This document shows positions 17,660 to 24,854 of a stretch of 34,551 nucleotides of DNA, piece by piece. The stretch's first letter is position 1. Each line of letters starts with the position of its first letter. The DNA is from Acidimicrobiales bacterium (GTDB lineage Bacteria; Actinomycetota; Acidimicrobiia; Acidimicrobiales; RAAP-2). The position numbers and the translations under genes were made by a program. A model generated the notes under the pieces. That model did not search any database, had not been told where the DNA came from, and worked only from the letters and a program-made list of their open reading frames with translations. The DNA lies in contig JADGOJ010000014.1 of the NCBI GenBank assembly GCA_017883045.1, forward strand, positions 1 through 34,551, given 5' to 3'.

Positions 17660-18939
17660 TCGCGCTCGCCTGGACCCTGGCCGACACCTACCTCGGCATC
17701 ACCGTGGTCGTGTTGCTCGTCCTCTCGGGGTTCTTCGCGCTCGCCGAGACCTCGCTCGTGCGCATGAACAAGTCCCGGGCCCGCTCGCTGCGCGACCAGG
17801 GCCGCCACGGCGCCAAGGCCCTCGTGGCGCTCGCGGAGTCGCCCGAGAAGTTCCTCAACCCGCTGCTGCTGCTCATCCTGATCTGCCAGCTGGTGTCGGC
17901 GACCATGGTGGGCGTGCTCGCGGGCCGTCTCTTCGGCGCGGCCGGGGTCTTCATCGCGACCCTCGGCGAGGTCGTCGTTATCTTCGTGATCTTCGAGGCC
18001 ATACCCAAGAACTTCGCCGTGCAGCACTCCGACGCGGCGGCCCTGCTGACGGCGCCGGTCGTCGGCCGGATCCTGAGGTTCTGGCCGATCAGGTGGATAT
18101 CGGGCCTGCTGTTGTCGATCGCGGACATGGTGATCGGCTGGTTCGGCGTGACGAACCGCACGCACCGCATGACCGAGTCTGAGGTGCTCGCCATGGCCGA
18201 CGTCGCCCACGAGGACCAGGCGATCGAGTCCGACGAGCGCAACTTCATCCGCTCGGTGATCGAGTTCGGCGACACGATCGTGCGCGAGGTCATGGTGCCG
18301 CGCATCGACATGGTGGACATCCCCGCCACCGCCACCGTTCGCGAGGCGCTCGACCTTGCGATCGAGACCGGCCGCTCGCGGATCCCGGTGCTCGGCGAGG
18401 GCGTCGACGACGTCGTGGGAATGGTCAACCTGCGCCGCCTCGCCGGACTGGTGGCCGACGGTCGCGGAGGAGACCTCGTGCGAGAGCACATGGGACAGCC
18501 CCACTTCGTCCCCGAGACCAAGCGCGTGGCGTCGCTGCTCACCGAGATCCGTCGCGCCAAGGTCCACCTCTTCGTGGTGGTCGACGAGTACGGCGGCACG
18601 GCCGGTCTCGTGACGCTCGAAGACGTGCTCGAAGAGCTCGTCGGCGAGATCACCGACGAGTCCGACCCCACGGTCGAGGAAGAGGACGAGGACCAGACGA
18701 TCGAGCAGGGCCTCGAGCTGAGCGGGCGCATGAACATCGACGACGCCAACGACGACTACGGGCTGGCCCTGCCCAAGGACGGCTGGGACACCGTCGGGGG
18801 ACTGGTGCTCGACCTCGCGGGCGGCGTGCCCGAGGTGGGCGACGTCTACACGACCGCCCACTACCGCCTGACGGTCCTGCGCCTCGACGGGCGCCGCATC
18901 GAAGAGGTACTCGTCGAGCCGCTCGGCCAACCGGAATGA
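17656..18939 (+). CDS. CNNM/CorC-family membrane protein with CBS domains
   Basis: A 427-residue membrane protein. The N-terminal CNNM (DUF21) domain has about four hydrophobic segments, starting with TYLGITVVVLLVLSGFFAL and ending before the acidic linker SDERNFIRSVIEFGD. A CBS pair follows (about 215-335: VMVPRIDMVDIPA, VVDEYGGTAGLVTLEDVLEELVGEI). The C-terminal CorC_HlyC domain includes WDTVGGLVLDLAGGVPEVGD. Relatives export Mg2+ or Co2+; older annotations call them hemolysins. The GTG at 17656 overlaps the ybeY stop, and its TGA overlaps the era ATG. Confidence 0.92.
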   Translation: MIALAWTLADTYLGITVVVLLVLSGFFALAETSLVRMNKSRARSLRDQGRHGAKALVALAESPEKFLNPLLLLILICQLVSATMVGVLAGRLFGAAGVFIATLGEVVVIFVIFEAIPKNFAVQHSDAAALLTAPVVGRILRFWPIRWISGLLLSIADMVIGWFGVTNRTHRMTESEVLAMADVAHEDQAIESDERNFIRSVIEFGDTIVREVMVPRIDMVDIPATATVREALDLAIETGRSRIPVLGEGVDDVVGMVNLRRLAGLVADGRGGDLVREHMGQPHFVPETKRVASLLTEIRRAKVHLFVVVDEYGGTAGLVTLEDVLEELVGEITDESDPTVEEEDEDQTIEQGLELSGRMNIDDANDDYGLALPKDGWDTVGGLVLDLAGGVPEVGDVYTTAHYRLTVLRLDGRRIEEVLVEPLGQPE

Positions 18940-19841
18940 CCCGCTCCGGATTCGCGGCCATCATCGGACGGCCCAACGTCGGCAAGTCGACCCTGTTGAA
19001 CCAGGTGATCGGGACCAAGGTGTCGATCACGGCGTCCTCGCCCAACACCACGCGCCAGGCGATCCGCGGGATCCTCACCGAGGACGACGTCCAGGTGATC
19101 TTCGTCGACACCCCGGGCATCCACCGCCCGAAGACCACACTCGGCGGTCGGCTCAACGAGACGGCCAAGGCCGCTGCCGGCGGGGTCGACGTGATCCTGG
19201 CGGTCATCGAGGCGAGCGCCGCCATCGGGCCCGGCGACCGCAACGTCATCGCCACGATGCTGTCGAACTCGCGCGGTCCGCGCGGGCCCAAGCCCTGCGT
19301 CGTGGTGAACAAGATGGACAAACCGGGCCGCGAGGCGGTCGCCGCGCAGCTGATGGCCGCGACCGAGGCCGTTCGCGAGATCGCCGAGGAGATGCAGCTC
19401 ACCGACGTCGCCGAGCGGGTCGAGTACTTCCCGGTCTCCGCGAAGACCGGCGAGGGCACCCAGGCGCTGATCGACTACGTGAAGCAGGCGATGCCGGAGT
19501 CGCCGTTCCTCTTCGCCGAGGACGAGGTCTCCGACGTGCCCGAGGCGATGTGGGTGGCCGAGCTCGTGCGCGAGCAGCTGGTGCGCAAGACCAAGCAGGA
19601 GCTGCCCCACTCGATCCATTGCCGGGTCATCGAGTTCGAGTGGCCCCACATCATCGTGGAGATCCTCGTCGAGCGCGAGTCCCAGAAGGGCATGGTCATC
19701 GGCAAGGGCGGCCAGCTCTTGAAGGACGTCGGCATCGCCGCGCGACGCCAACTGCCCGAGGGCTGCTTCCTCGAGCTAAAGGTCTCCGTCGAGCCCGGAT
19801 GGCAGAAACGCGACGACGTCCTGGACCGGTTCGGCTACTAG
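18936..19841 (+). CDS. era: GTPase Era
   Basis: A 301-residue Era. The G1 motif is GRPNVGKS (11-18), G3 is VDTPGIH, G4 is NKMD, and G5 is SAKTG. The C-terminal KH domain carries VIGKGGQLLKDVG. Era binds the 3' end of 16S rRNA in 30S assembly, which fits its operon mates ybeY and rsmE. The ATG at 18936 overlaps the preceding stop (ATGA). The last 66 nt, coding for the end of the KH domain, are overlapped antisense by the 3' end of the TauE/SafE gene. Confidence 0.97.
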   Translation: MTRSGFAAIIGRPNVGKSTLLNQVIGTKVSITASSPNTTRQAIRGILTEDDVQVIFVDTPGIHRPKTTLGGRLNETAKAAAGGVDVILAVIEASAAIGPGDRNVIATMLSNSRGPRGPKPCVVVNKMDKPGREAVAAQLMAATEAVREIAEEMQLTDVAERVEYFPVSAKTGEGTQALIDYVKQAMPESPFLFAEDEVSDVPEAMWVAELVREQLVRKTKQELPHSIHCRVIEFEWPHIIVEILVERESQKGMVIGKGGQLLKDVGIAARRQLPEGCFLELKVSVEPGWQKRDDVLDRFGY

Positions 19842-20717
19842 CCCGGTGCCGGACGCAATCGAGGGCTGCCTCGCCATCGAGTGGCGAACGGTGATCAGCG
19901 TGATGAGCCCCGCGACCAGCACCGCCGCCACGCCCAGCGCCGGGGTCGGCAGGCCCACGTACTTCAGGCCGCTCAACAGCACGACGCCGGTGATGATGCG
20001 CCGCAACAGGTAGCCGTTCGAACGCGACGACATCAGCGACCCGACGATGACCATCGGCACGCTGCCGATGATGATCGACGTCGTGAGAGAGAAGTTGACG
20101 TGGCCGAAGGCGAGCGCGCCGAGCGTGGCGCTGAGGGTGAGCGGCAGGGACTGGGCGAGGTCGGTGCCGACGAGGTGGTCACTGCGCAGCTTCGGGTAGA
20201 CGAAGACCAAGAGCACGAGGATCAGCGATCCGGCACCCACCGAGGTCAGTCCGACCATGAAGCCGCCGACGATGCCGACGAGCACGGTGGGTAGTCGACG
20301 CACCGGCACGTGGTCCGTGCCCTTGGGCGTCGACTCGACGAACACCGACCGGAAGAGGATCGAGAGCGCGCCGATGATCAGCGCCGAACCGAGCAGGATC
20401 TGCAGCTGATGCTCGGCGGCCGTGGTGTTGCCCATGAGGTGCATCACGAACGTGCCCGCGAAGGCCGCGGGCACCGATCCGATGCAGAGGAACTTGACGA
20501 CGTCGGAGTTGACTGTCTTGCGGCTCCAGTGGATGGCCACGCCGGCGGGCTTCATGAACAGCGCCGCCATGAGGTCCGACGCGATGGCCGCCGACGGCGT
20601 GACGCCGAAGAGCAGCACGAGCATCGGGGTCATCAGGGCGCCGCCGCCCATCCCGGTCAGGCCGATGAGCAGTCCGACGACGGCACTGCCGAGTACGAGG
20701 AAGAAGTCAATGTGCAC
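19776..20717 (-). CDS. TauE/SafE family sulfite/anion exporter
   Basis: A 313-residue integral membrane protein of the TauE/SafE (DUF81) family with about eight hydrophobic segments. The two repeat signatures are GLLIGLTGMGGGALMTPML (about 15-33) and GFMVGLTSVGAGSLILVLL. Members move sulfite, sulfoacetate or other organosulfur anions, but the substrate is not readable. The GTG at 20717 has GGGAG 7 nt upstream. Upstream is an A/T-rich block unlike the rest of the window. The last 22 codons run antisense into era, and no earlier stop exists. Confidence 0.88.
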   Translation of the reverse strand: MHIDFFLVLGSAVVGLLIGLTGMGGGALMTPMLVLLFGVTPSAAIASDLMAALFMKPAGVAIHWSRKTVNSDVVKFLCIGSVPAAFAGTFVMHLMGNTTAAEHQLQILLGSALIIGALSILFRSVFVESTPKGTDHVPVRRLPTVLVGIVGGFMVGLTSVGAGSLILVLLVFVYPKLRSDHLVGTDLAQSLPLTLSATLGALAFGHVNFSLTTSIIIGSVPMVIVGSLMSSRSNGYLLRRIITGVVLLSGLKYVGLPTPALGVAAVLVAGLITLITVRHSMARQPSIASGTGLVAEPVQDVVAFLPSGLDGDL

Positions 20718-20730
20718 GCAAGGTCTCCCG

Positions 20731-20766
20731 GTAAAGGAACAATATCTAGTGAAATAATAGTTTATT
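20731..20766 (-). promoter_or_regulatory. A/T-rich promoter/operator region of the TauE/SafE gene
   Basis: A roughly 35-bp strongly A/T-rich stretch in an otherwise G+C-rich window. It contains several TANNNT hexamers (TATTAT and TATTGT on the minus strand) and a loose inverted similarity between its two ends (GAACAATA and, on the other strand, GAATAAAC). It lies just upstream of the GGGAG ribosome site. Which hexamer is used cannot be decided. Confidence 0.45.
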
Positions 20767-20782
20767 CGACCACGGCGAGCCG

Positions 20783-20804
20783 GAATGGCTTTGCCCGCTA
20801 TTCC
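20783..20804. other. weak hairpin between dinG and the TauE/SafE gene
   Basis: GGAAT and ATTCC arms enclose an inner GGC/GCC pairing around a TTT loop, with unpaired bases on one side. It lies just after the dinG stop on the minus strand. There is no clear U-tract, so a terminator role is uncertain. Confidence 0.25.
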
Positions 20805-20816
20805 AGGGCTTTCTGG

Positions 20817-22781
20817 CTATCGGGAGAGCCCGCGGAGGAATTCGTGCACCAGGGCCCTGTCGCGGGTGCGCTTCATCGGGGGCAGCTTGCGGAACATCGC
20901 CGACTTGTAGCTGGACTGGGCGAGGCGCGTGTCAAGCACGGCGACGACCCCGCGGTCGGTGCTGGTGCGGATCAAGCGGCCGACCCCCTGGGCCAGCAGC
21001 ATCGTCGCGCGCGGCAGGTCGACCTCGTAGAACGGCCGGTCGGACTTGGCGCGGCGCGCCTCGGCGAGCGGGTCATTCGGCACGGCGAAGGGCAGGCGGT
21101 CGATGGTGACCAGGCTGAGCGAGTGCCCCGGCACGTCGATACCCTGCCAGAAGCTGGTGACGGCGAACAGGCTCGCCTCGGCGCTTTCGCGGAACTCCTG
21201 GATGATCCGCTGGCGCGACAGGGTGCCCTGCACCAGCACCTCGGTGTCGAGTCGCGGGGCGACCGCCTCGGCCACGCGGTTCATCACCGAGCGGTTGGTG
21301 AAGAGCGCGAGGGTGCGACCGCCGGCGGCGCTGATCAGCTCGACCAACTCGTCGATGATCGCCGCCTCGGCGCCGGGGTCGTTGCGCCCGGGGAAGTTCT
21401 CGGGCACGTAGAGCAACGAGTTGGACTGGTAGTCGAAGGGGCTGTCGAAGTGCTCGATGGCCGTTGCGTCGAGCCCGAGGCTCTTGGGGAGGGTGTCGGG
21501 GATGGTGGCGCTCGTCAGCACCGCGGTGACCGACCCCCAGAGGTCGTCGCGCAGCCGCGGCCCGACGTCGACGAGCGAGATCTCCACGTCGACCTCGCGG
21601 TCGCGCTTGGCGAGGAAGAGCAGCTCGCCGTCGCGAACGTTGGAGACCCGTGCCAGGTCGTTGCCGAGGTGCACGGCCGGCCCGAGGGTCCTCGTCTTGC
21701 GGGCCTCGGCGTCGGGGCTCGTGGTCGCGAGTGAGCGCACGCCCTCGATGATCGCCACGACCAGTTCGTTCGCCCGGCCCAGCTCCCTCGCGCAGACCTC
21801 GTCGAGCCCGGTCAGCTCGTCGCGGTCGAACTGGGCCTGCAACGAGGCCGCGAACCGGTCGGCGACGTTGACCAACTCGGAGCAGCGCTCGGTGAACTCG
21901 CCACCCAGGAGCGCGCGCGCGACAGCGGCCAGGGCGCGCAGGCGTGAGGCGTTGAGCGACGTGCCGAGCAGCGTCGCGAAGATGTCCAGTATCTCGTGGG
22001 CCTCGTCGAAGACCACGAACTCGTGGGCGGGCAGCAGCATCGAGCCCGACGCCAGGTGCGAGGCGTAGAGGTGGGTGTTGACGATCAGGATCGAACTCTC
22101 CGCGGCGCGGTCCTTCGCGAGTTCGGCGAAGCAGTTCTGGCCCTGGGGGCACTTCGAGCGCTGGAGGCACTCCTGGGGGGTGACCGAGAGGCCCCGCCAG
22201 GCCCGATGGTCGACCTCGAAGGGCAGCTCGTCGCGGTCGCCGCTCACGGTGTCGTTGGACCAGCGAAGGATGCGCCGCATCTGGTCCGCCACGCCCTTGG
22301 GGACCTCGGTGCCGTCGTCGAAGCTCAACTGGACGCCGCCGCTCACGCTCGCCGCCCGGTTGCGACAGAGGTAGTTCTGGCGCCCCTTCAGCACGGCCAC
22401 GCGCACGCCCTTGGCGTGCGCGGCGACTGTCGGGGCGTCCTTGCCCGCCAACTGGTCCTGGAGGTTCTTGGTCGCGGTGGCGATGACGACCCGCTGGCCG
22501 GTCATGGCGGCCGGCACGAGGTAGGCGAGCGACTTGCCGACGCCGGTGCCGGCCTCGATCACCGTGGTCGTGCGTCGCGAGAAGGCGGCCGCGACCGAGC
22601 GGACCATCTGACGCTGGCCCTCCCGGCTCTCCCCGCCGCCGGGCAGGTCGTGGGTGATCAGGTCGAGCAGCGCGAGCGCGCGATCGGCGTCGATCGCCAC
22701 CACGTCCTCGTCGAGCTGTACACCGAGTTCGGCTTCGGGTTCGACGTAGGGGATCTCCTCGTCGGGATCGAAACTCTGCAC
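20817..22781 (-). CDS. dinG: DinG-family ATP-dependent DNA helicase
   Basis: A 654-residue XPD-like superfamily 2 helicase. Walker A is EAGTGVGKSLAYLVPA and the DEAH box is VVFDEAHEILD. Four cysteines (YLCRNR, then CLQRSKCPQGQNC) would hold the iron-sulfur cluster. The C-terminal helicase half has TLALFTNRSVMNRVAE, FWQGIDVPG and QGVGRLIRTSTDRG. There is no N-terminal exonuclease domain. It probably unwinds 5'-tailed duplexes and R-loops. The GTG at 22781 is preceded by TAAGGT at exactly 6 nt, so the mRNA is predicted leaderless. The 99-bp gap to the TauE gene holds only a weak hairpin. Confidence 0.92.
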   Translation of the reverse strand: MQSFDPDEEIPYVEPEAELGVQLDEDVVAIDADRALALLDLITHDLPGGGESREGQRQMVRSVAAAFSRRTTTVIEAGTGVGKSLAYLVPAAMTGQRVVIATATKNLQDQLAGKDAPTVAAHAKGVRVAVLKGRQNYLCRNRAASVSGGVQLSFDDGTEVPKGVADQMRRILRWSNDTVSGDRDELPFEVDHRAWRGLSVTPQECLQRSKCPQGQNCFAELAKDRAAESSILIVNTHLYASHLASGSMLLPAHEFVVFDEAHEILDIFATLLGTSLNASRLRALAAVARALLGGEFTERCSELVNVADRFAASLQAQFDRDELTGLDEVCARELGRANELVVAIIEGVRSLATTSPDAEARKTRTLGPAVHLGNDLARVSNVRDGELLFLAKRDREVDVEISLVDVGPRLRDDLWGSVTAVLTSATIPDTLPKSLGLDATAIEHFDSPFDYQSNSLLYVPENFPGRNDPGAEAAIIDELVELISAAGGRTLALFTNRSVMNRVAEAVAPRLDTEVLVQGTLSRQRIIQEFRESAEASLFAVTSFWQGIDVPGHSLSLVTIDRLPFAVPNDPLAEARRAKSDRPFYEVDLPRATMLLAQGVGRLIRTSTDRGVVAVLDTRLAQSSYKSAMFRKLPPMKRTRDRALVHEFLRGLSR

Positions 22782-22787
22782 CGTTGA

Positions 22788-22793
22788 ACCTTA
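22788..22793 (-). promoter_or_regulatory. leaderless -10 element of dinG
   Basis: TAAGGT on the minus strand ends 6 nt before the GTG at 22781. It lies back to back with the TAGGTT of uppS in a 60-bp intergenic space. No Shine-Dalgarno sequence is present. Confidence 0.7.
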
Positions 22794-22829
22794 CGGGGTG
22801 GCGCGGACCGATTCGCGAGGGCGACGAAC

Positions 22830-22835
22830 TAGGTT
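22830..22835 (+). promoter_or_regulatory. leaderless -10 element of uppS
   Basis: TAGGTT ends 6 nt before the GTG at 22842, giving the spacing seen at leuS, glyS and dnaG. It fixes the GTG as the start. Confidence 0.72.
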
Positions 22836-22841
22836 TTATCT

Positions 22842-23582
22842 GTGCCCGATCCCCGTCCGACCCCGATTCCCGCGTCGATCGACCGGTCCAGCGTGCCCCA
22901 CCACGTCGCCGTGGTGATGGACGGCAACGGTCGCTGGGCGCAGCGCCGGGGACTGGCGCGAACCGAGGGTCACGGGGCCGGCGAGGTGGCGCTGCTCGAC
23001 ACCACGTACGGAGCCTTGGCGATCGGCGTGCGCGCGCTGACCGTCTACGCCTTCTCGACCGAGAACTGGCGCCGGCCGATCGACGAGGTCCGGTTCCTCA
23101 TGAACTTCAACCAGAGCCTGCTGCAACGTCGCCAGCACGAGCTCCACGACGAGGGCGTGCGGATCACCTTCTCGGGACGGCGCGACTGGCGCGTGCCCAA
23201 GAAGGTGCTGCGGAGAATGGACGAGGCGGCCGAGCTGACCCGGGGCAACAAGTTGATGACGCTCAACATCGCGTTCAACTACGGCGGCCGCGCGGAGATC
23301 GTCGACGCGGTCCAGCGCCTGGTCGCCGACGCCGTGCCCGTCAAGCAGATCGACGAGAAGGCCATCCGCTCGAGGCTGTACCATCCCGAGATCCCCGACC
23401 CCGACCTCGTGATCCGCACCTCGGGCGAGTACCGGATCTCGAACTTCCTCTTGTGGGAGATGGCCTACTCCGAGCTCGTCTTCACCGAGGTGCTGTGGCC
23501 GGACTTTCGACGCGAGCACCTCTTCGACGCGGTCGAGGAGTACCAGCGGCGCGAACGTAGATTCGGCGGGCTCGACAAGTGA
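22842..23582 (+). CDS. uppS: cis-prenyltransferase (polyprenyl diphosphate synthase)
   Basis: A 246-residue UppS-family enzyme that builds the long-chain lipid carrier for cell-wall synthesis. The diagnostic VVMDGNGRWAQRRGL carries the catalytic Asp27. Further conserved blocks are LTVYAFSTENWRRP, NIAFNYGGRAEI, PDLVIRTSGEYRISNFLLWE and FTEVLWPDF. Product length (C50 or C55) cannot be told from sequence. GTG start at 22842 with no ribosome site. Its TGA overlaps the GTG of the small membrane protein gene, which in turn overlaps recO. Confidence 0.95.
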   Translation: MPDPRPTPIPASIDRSSVPHHVAVVMDGNGRWAQRRGLARTEGHGAGEVALLDTTYGALAIGVRALTVYAFSTENWRRPIDEVRFLMNFNQSLLQRRQHELHDEGVRITFSGRRDWRVPKKVLRRMDEAAELTRGNKLMTLNIAFNYGGRAEIVDAVQRLVADAVPVKQIDEKAIRSRLYHPEIPDPDLVIRTSGEYRISNFLLWEMAYSELVFTEVLWPDFRREHLFDAVEEYQRRERRFGGLDK

Positions 23583-23794
23583 GCCTCCGTCGCATCATGC
23601 TCGTCGTCGGGGTGCTGTTCTACGTCCTCTTGTGGGTGCTGGCCGCCAACGGGGCCTCCAGCCTCGTCGCGCCGCTGGTCGTGCCGGCGGTGCTGGCGGT
23701 GATGGTCGCGCTCGGCGTCGCACTGAACCGGTTCATGGGGATCGCCCCGCGCCGTCCGCACTTCGACGACCACGACGACGAGAAGGGGCAGTGA
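23579..23794 (+). CDS. small membrane protein of unknown function
   Basis: A 71-residue protein with two hydrophobic segments (about 7-23 and 29-49). A short RR pair precedes the first, and a charged C-terminus (HFDDHDDEKGQ) follows the second. By the positive-inside rule both ends would face the cytoplasm. I recognise no family. It overlaps uppS upstream (GTGA) and recO downstream (GTGA), so it is translated as the middle member of a tightly coupled trio. That makes it likely to be a real gene despite its size. A link to lipid-carrier synthesis is a guess from position. Confidence 0.75.
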   Translation: MSLRRIMLVVGVLFYVLLWVLAANGASSLVAPLVVPAVLAVMVALGVALNRFMGIAPRRPHFDDHDDEKGQ

Positions 23795-24537
23795 AGGAAC
23801 TTCGCGACGACGCGGTGGTGCTGCGCACCCACAAGTCCGGCGAGTCCGACCGGGTGGTCGTGCTCTGGACCCGTCATCACGGCAAGGTCCGGGTCCTCGC
23901 GAAGGGGATCCGCAAGGCGGCCAGCCGGCTTGGTGGGAACCTCGAGACCCTCGCGTACGTGGACGTCGACCTCGTGAAGACCCGCGGCGACTTCTACATC
24001 GCTCGCCACGTGTCGCACCGCGAGCGACTCACCACGTTGCGCTCCTCGTACACCCGAATCAACTCCGGCTACGCCGTCGTCGAGGTCGTGGACGCCATCC
24101 CCTCGGACGACGTCGCCGACGAGGGCATCTTCGACCTCTTGACCCGGGTGCTGATGACCCTCGACGACGAGTCGTTCGACCCCGCGCTCGTGCCGGCGTC
24201 GTTCTACTTCAAGCTGCTCGCGCACGATGGCTCCGAGCCGGTCGTCGACGCCTGCGTCAACTGCGGGCGCGCGGGCCCGCTCGTCGCGTTCGACGCCCAG
24301 GTCGGCGGCACGCTCTGCGCCGGGTGCCGCTCGGGCACGTCGATCTCGCCCGACGCGCTGGCCCTGGTACGCCGCATCCTCGGCGGCGACCTCGCGGCCG
24401 TTCTTCGCAACGAGCCCCCGCCCGGCTCGGGCGAGGTGATGGCGCTCGCCCTCGACGCGATCGAGGCCCACTTCGGGCGACGACTACGCGCCACTCGATC
24501 CGCGCCGCCGCTCACGCCACTGGCCAGCGACCGGTAG
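23791..24537 (+). CDS. recO: DNA repair protein RecO
   Basis: A 248-residue RecO. The N-terminal OB-fold begins RDDAVVLRTHKSGESDRVVVLWTRHHGKVRVLAKG. A helical middle follows, and the zinc finger is CVNCG...CAGC in the C-terminal third. RecO loads RecA on SSB-coated DNA with RecR. The GTG at 23791 overlaps the small membrane protein stop. Its TAG is the first half of a TAGGGT hexamer that may serve as the promoter of the next genes. Confidence 0.93.
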   Translation: MKELRDDAVVLRTHKSGESDRVVVLWTRHHGKVRVLAKGIRKAASRLGGNLETLAYVDVDLVKTRGDFYIARHVSHRERLTTLRSSYTRINSGYAVVEVVDAIPSDDVADEGIFDLLTRVLMTLDDESFDPALVPASFYFKLLAHDGSEPVVDACVNCGRAGPLVAFDAQVGGTLCAGCRSGTSISPDALALVRRILGGDLAAVLRNEPPPGSGEVMALALDAIEAHFGRRLRATRSAPPLTPLASDR

Positions 24538-24540
24538 GGT
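24535..24540 (+). promoter_or_regulatory. putative -10 element of the photolyase-fragment/hemW pair
   Basis: TAGGGT overlaps the recO stop codon. It would yield a leader of about 17 nt that contains GAGGA (24556-24560) before the GTG at 24564. Confidence 0.45.
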
Positions 24541-24563
24541 GCCTTCGAGCACTGCGAGGAACC

Positions 24564-24854
24564 GTGACACCACGAACGACGATCTTCTGGTTCCGACGCG
24601 ACCTGCGCCTCGAGGACAATCCGGCCCTGGGGGAGGCTGCGCGCGACGGCGACGTCGTGGCGACCTCCGTCGTCATCGACGTCTTCGCTAAACCGGCCGG
24701 TACTACGAGGGTCGCCTTCTGGCGCGCCACCCTCGCATCGCTCGATCGGTCACTGGGCGGTGCCCTGATGGTGCGCGTCGGCGACCCCGCTGAGCGGCTC
24801 GCCTCGCTCGCCCGATTCTCCGAGTCCCGCGAACTGGCGAAGGTCGGCCCGTGA
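24564..24854 (+). CDS. truncated photolyase N-terminal domain protein
   Basis: Ninety-six residues that match only the start of the DNA photolyase/cryptochrome alpha/beta domain (TIFWFRRDLRLEDNPALGEA, then LASLDRSLGGALMVRVGDPAERL). Full photolyases are about 450 residues and need the FAD-binding helical domain, which is absent here. GTG start with GAGGA 3 nt upstream. Its TGA overlaps the hemW GTG (GTGA), so it is translationally coupled to hemW. It may be a decayed remnant kept because it carries hemW's promoter and coupling site, or a small stand-alone protein. It cannot be an active photolyase. Confidence 0.7.
   Translation: MTPRTTIFWFRRDLRLEDNPALGEAARDGDVVATSVVIDVFAKPAGTTRVAFWRATLASLDRSLGGALMVRVGDPAERLASLARFSESRELAKVGP

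Noticed and set aside
17638..18930. Open frame of about 430 codons opposite the CNNM/CBS gene
   Set aside because: It is antisense shadow sequence; the plus-strand protein has clear membrane and CBS domains.
20310..21734. Open frame of about 474 codons on the plus strand opposite dinG and the TauE gene
   Set aside because: Its composition is a reverse-complement shadow; dinG on the minus strand has all helicase motifs.
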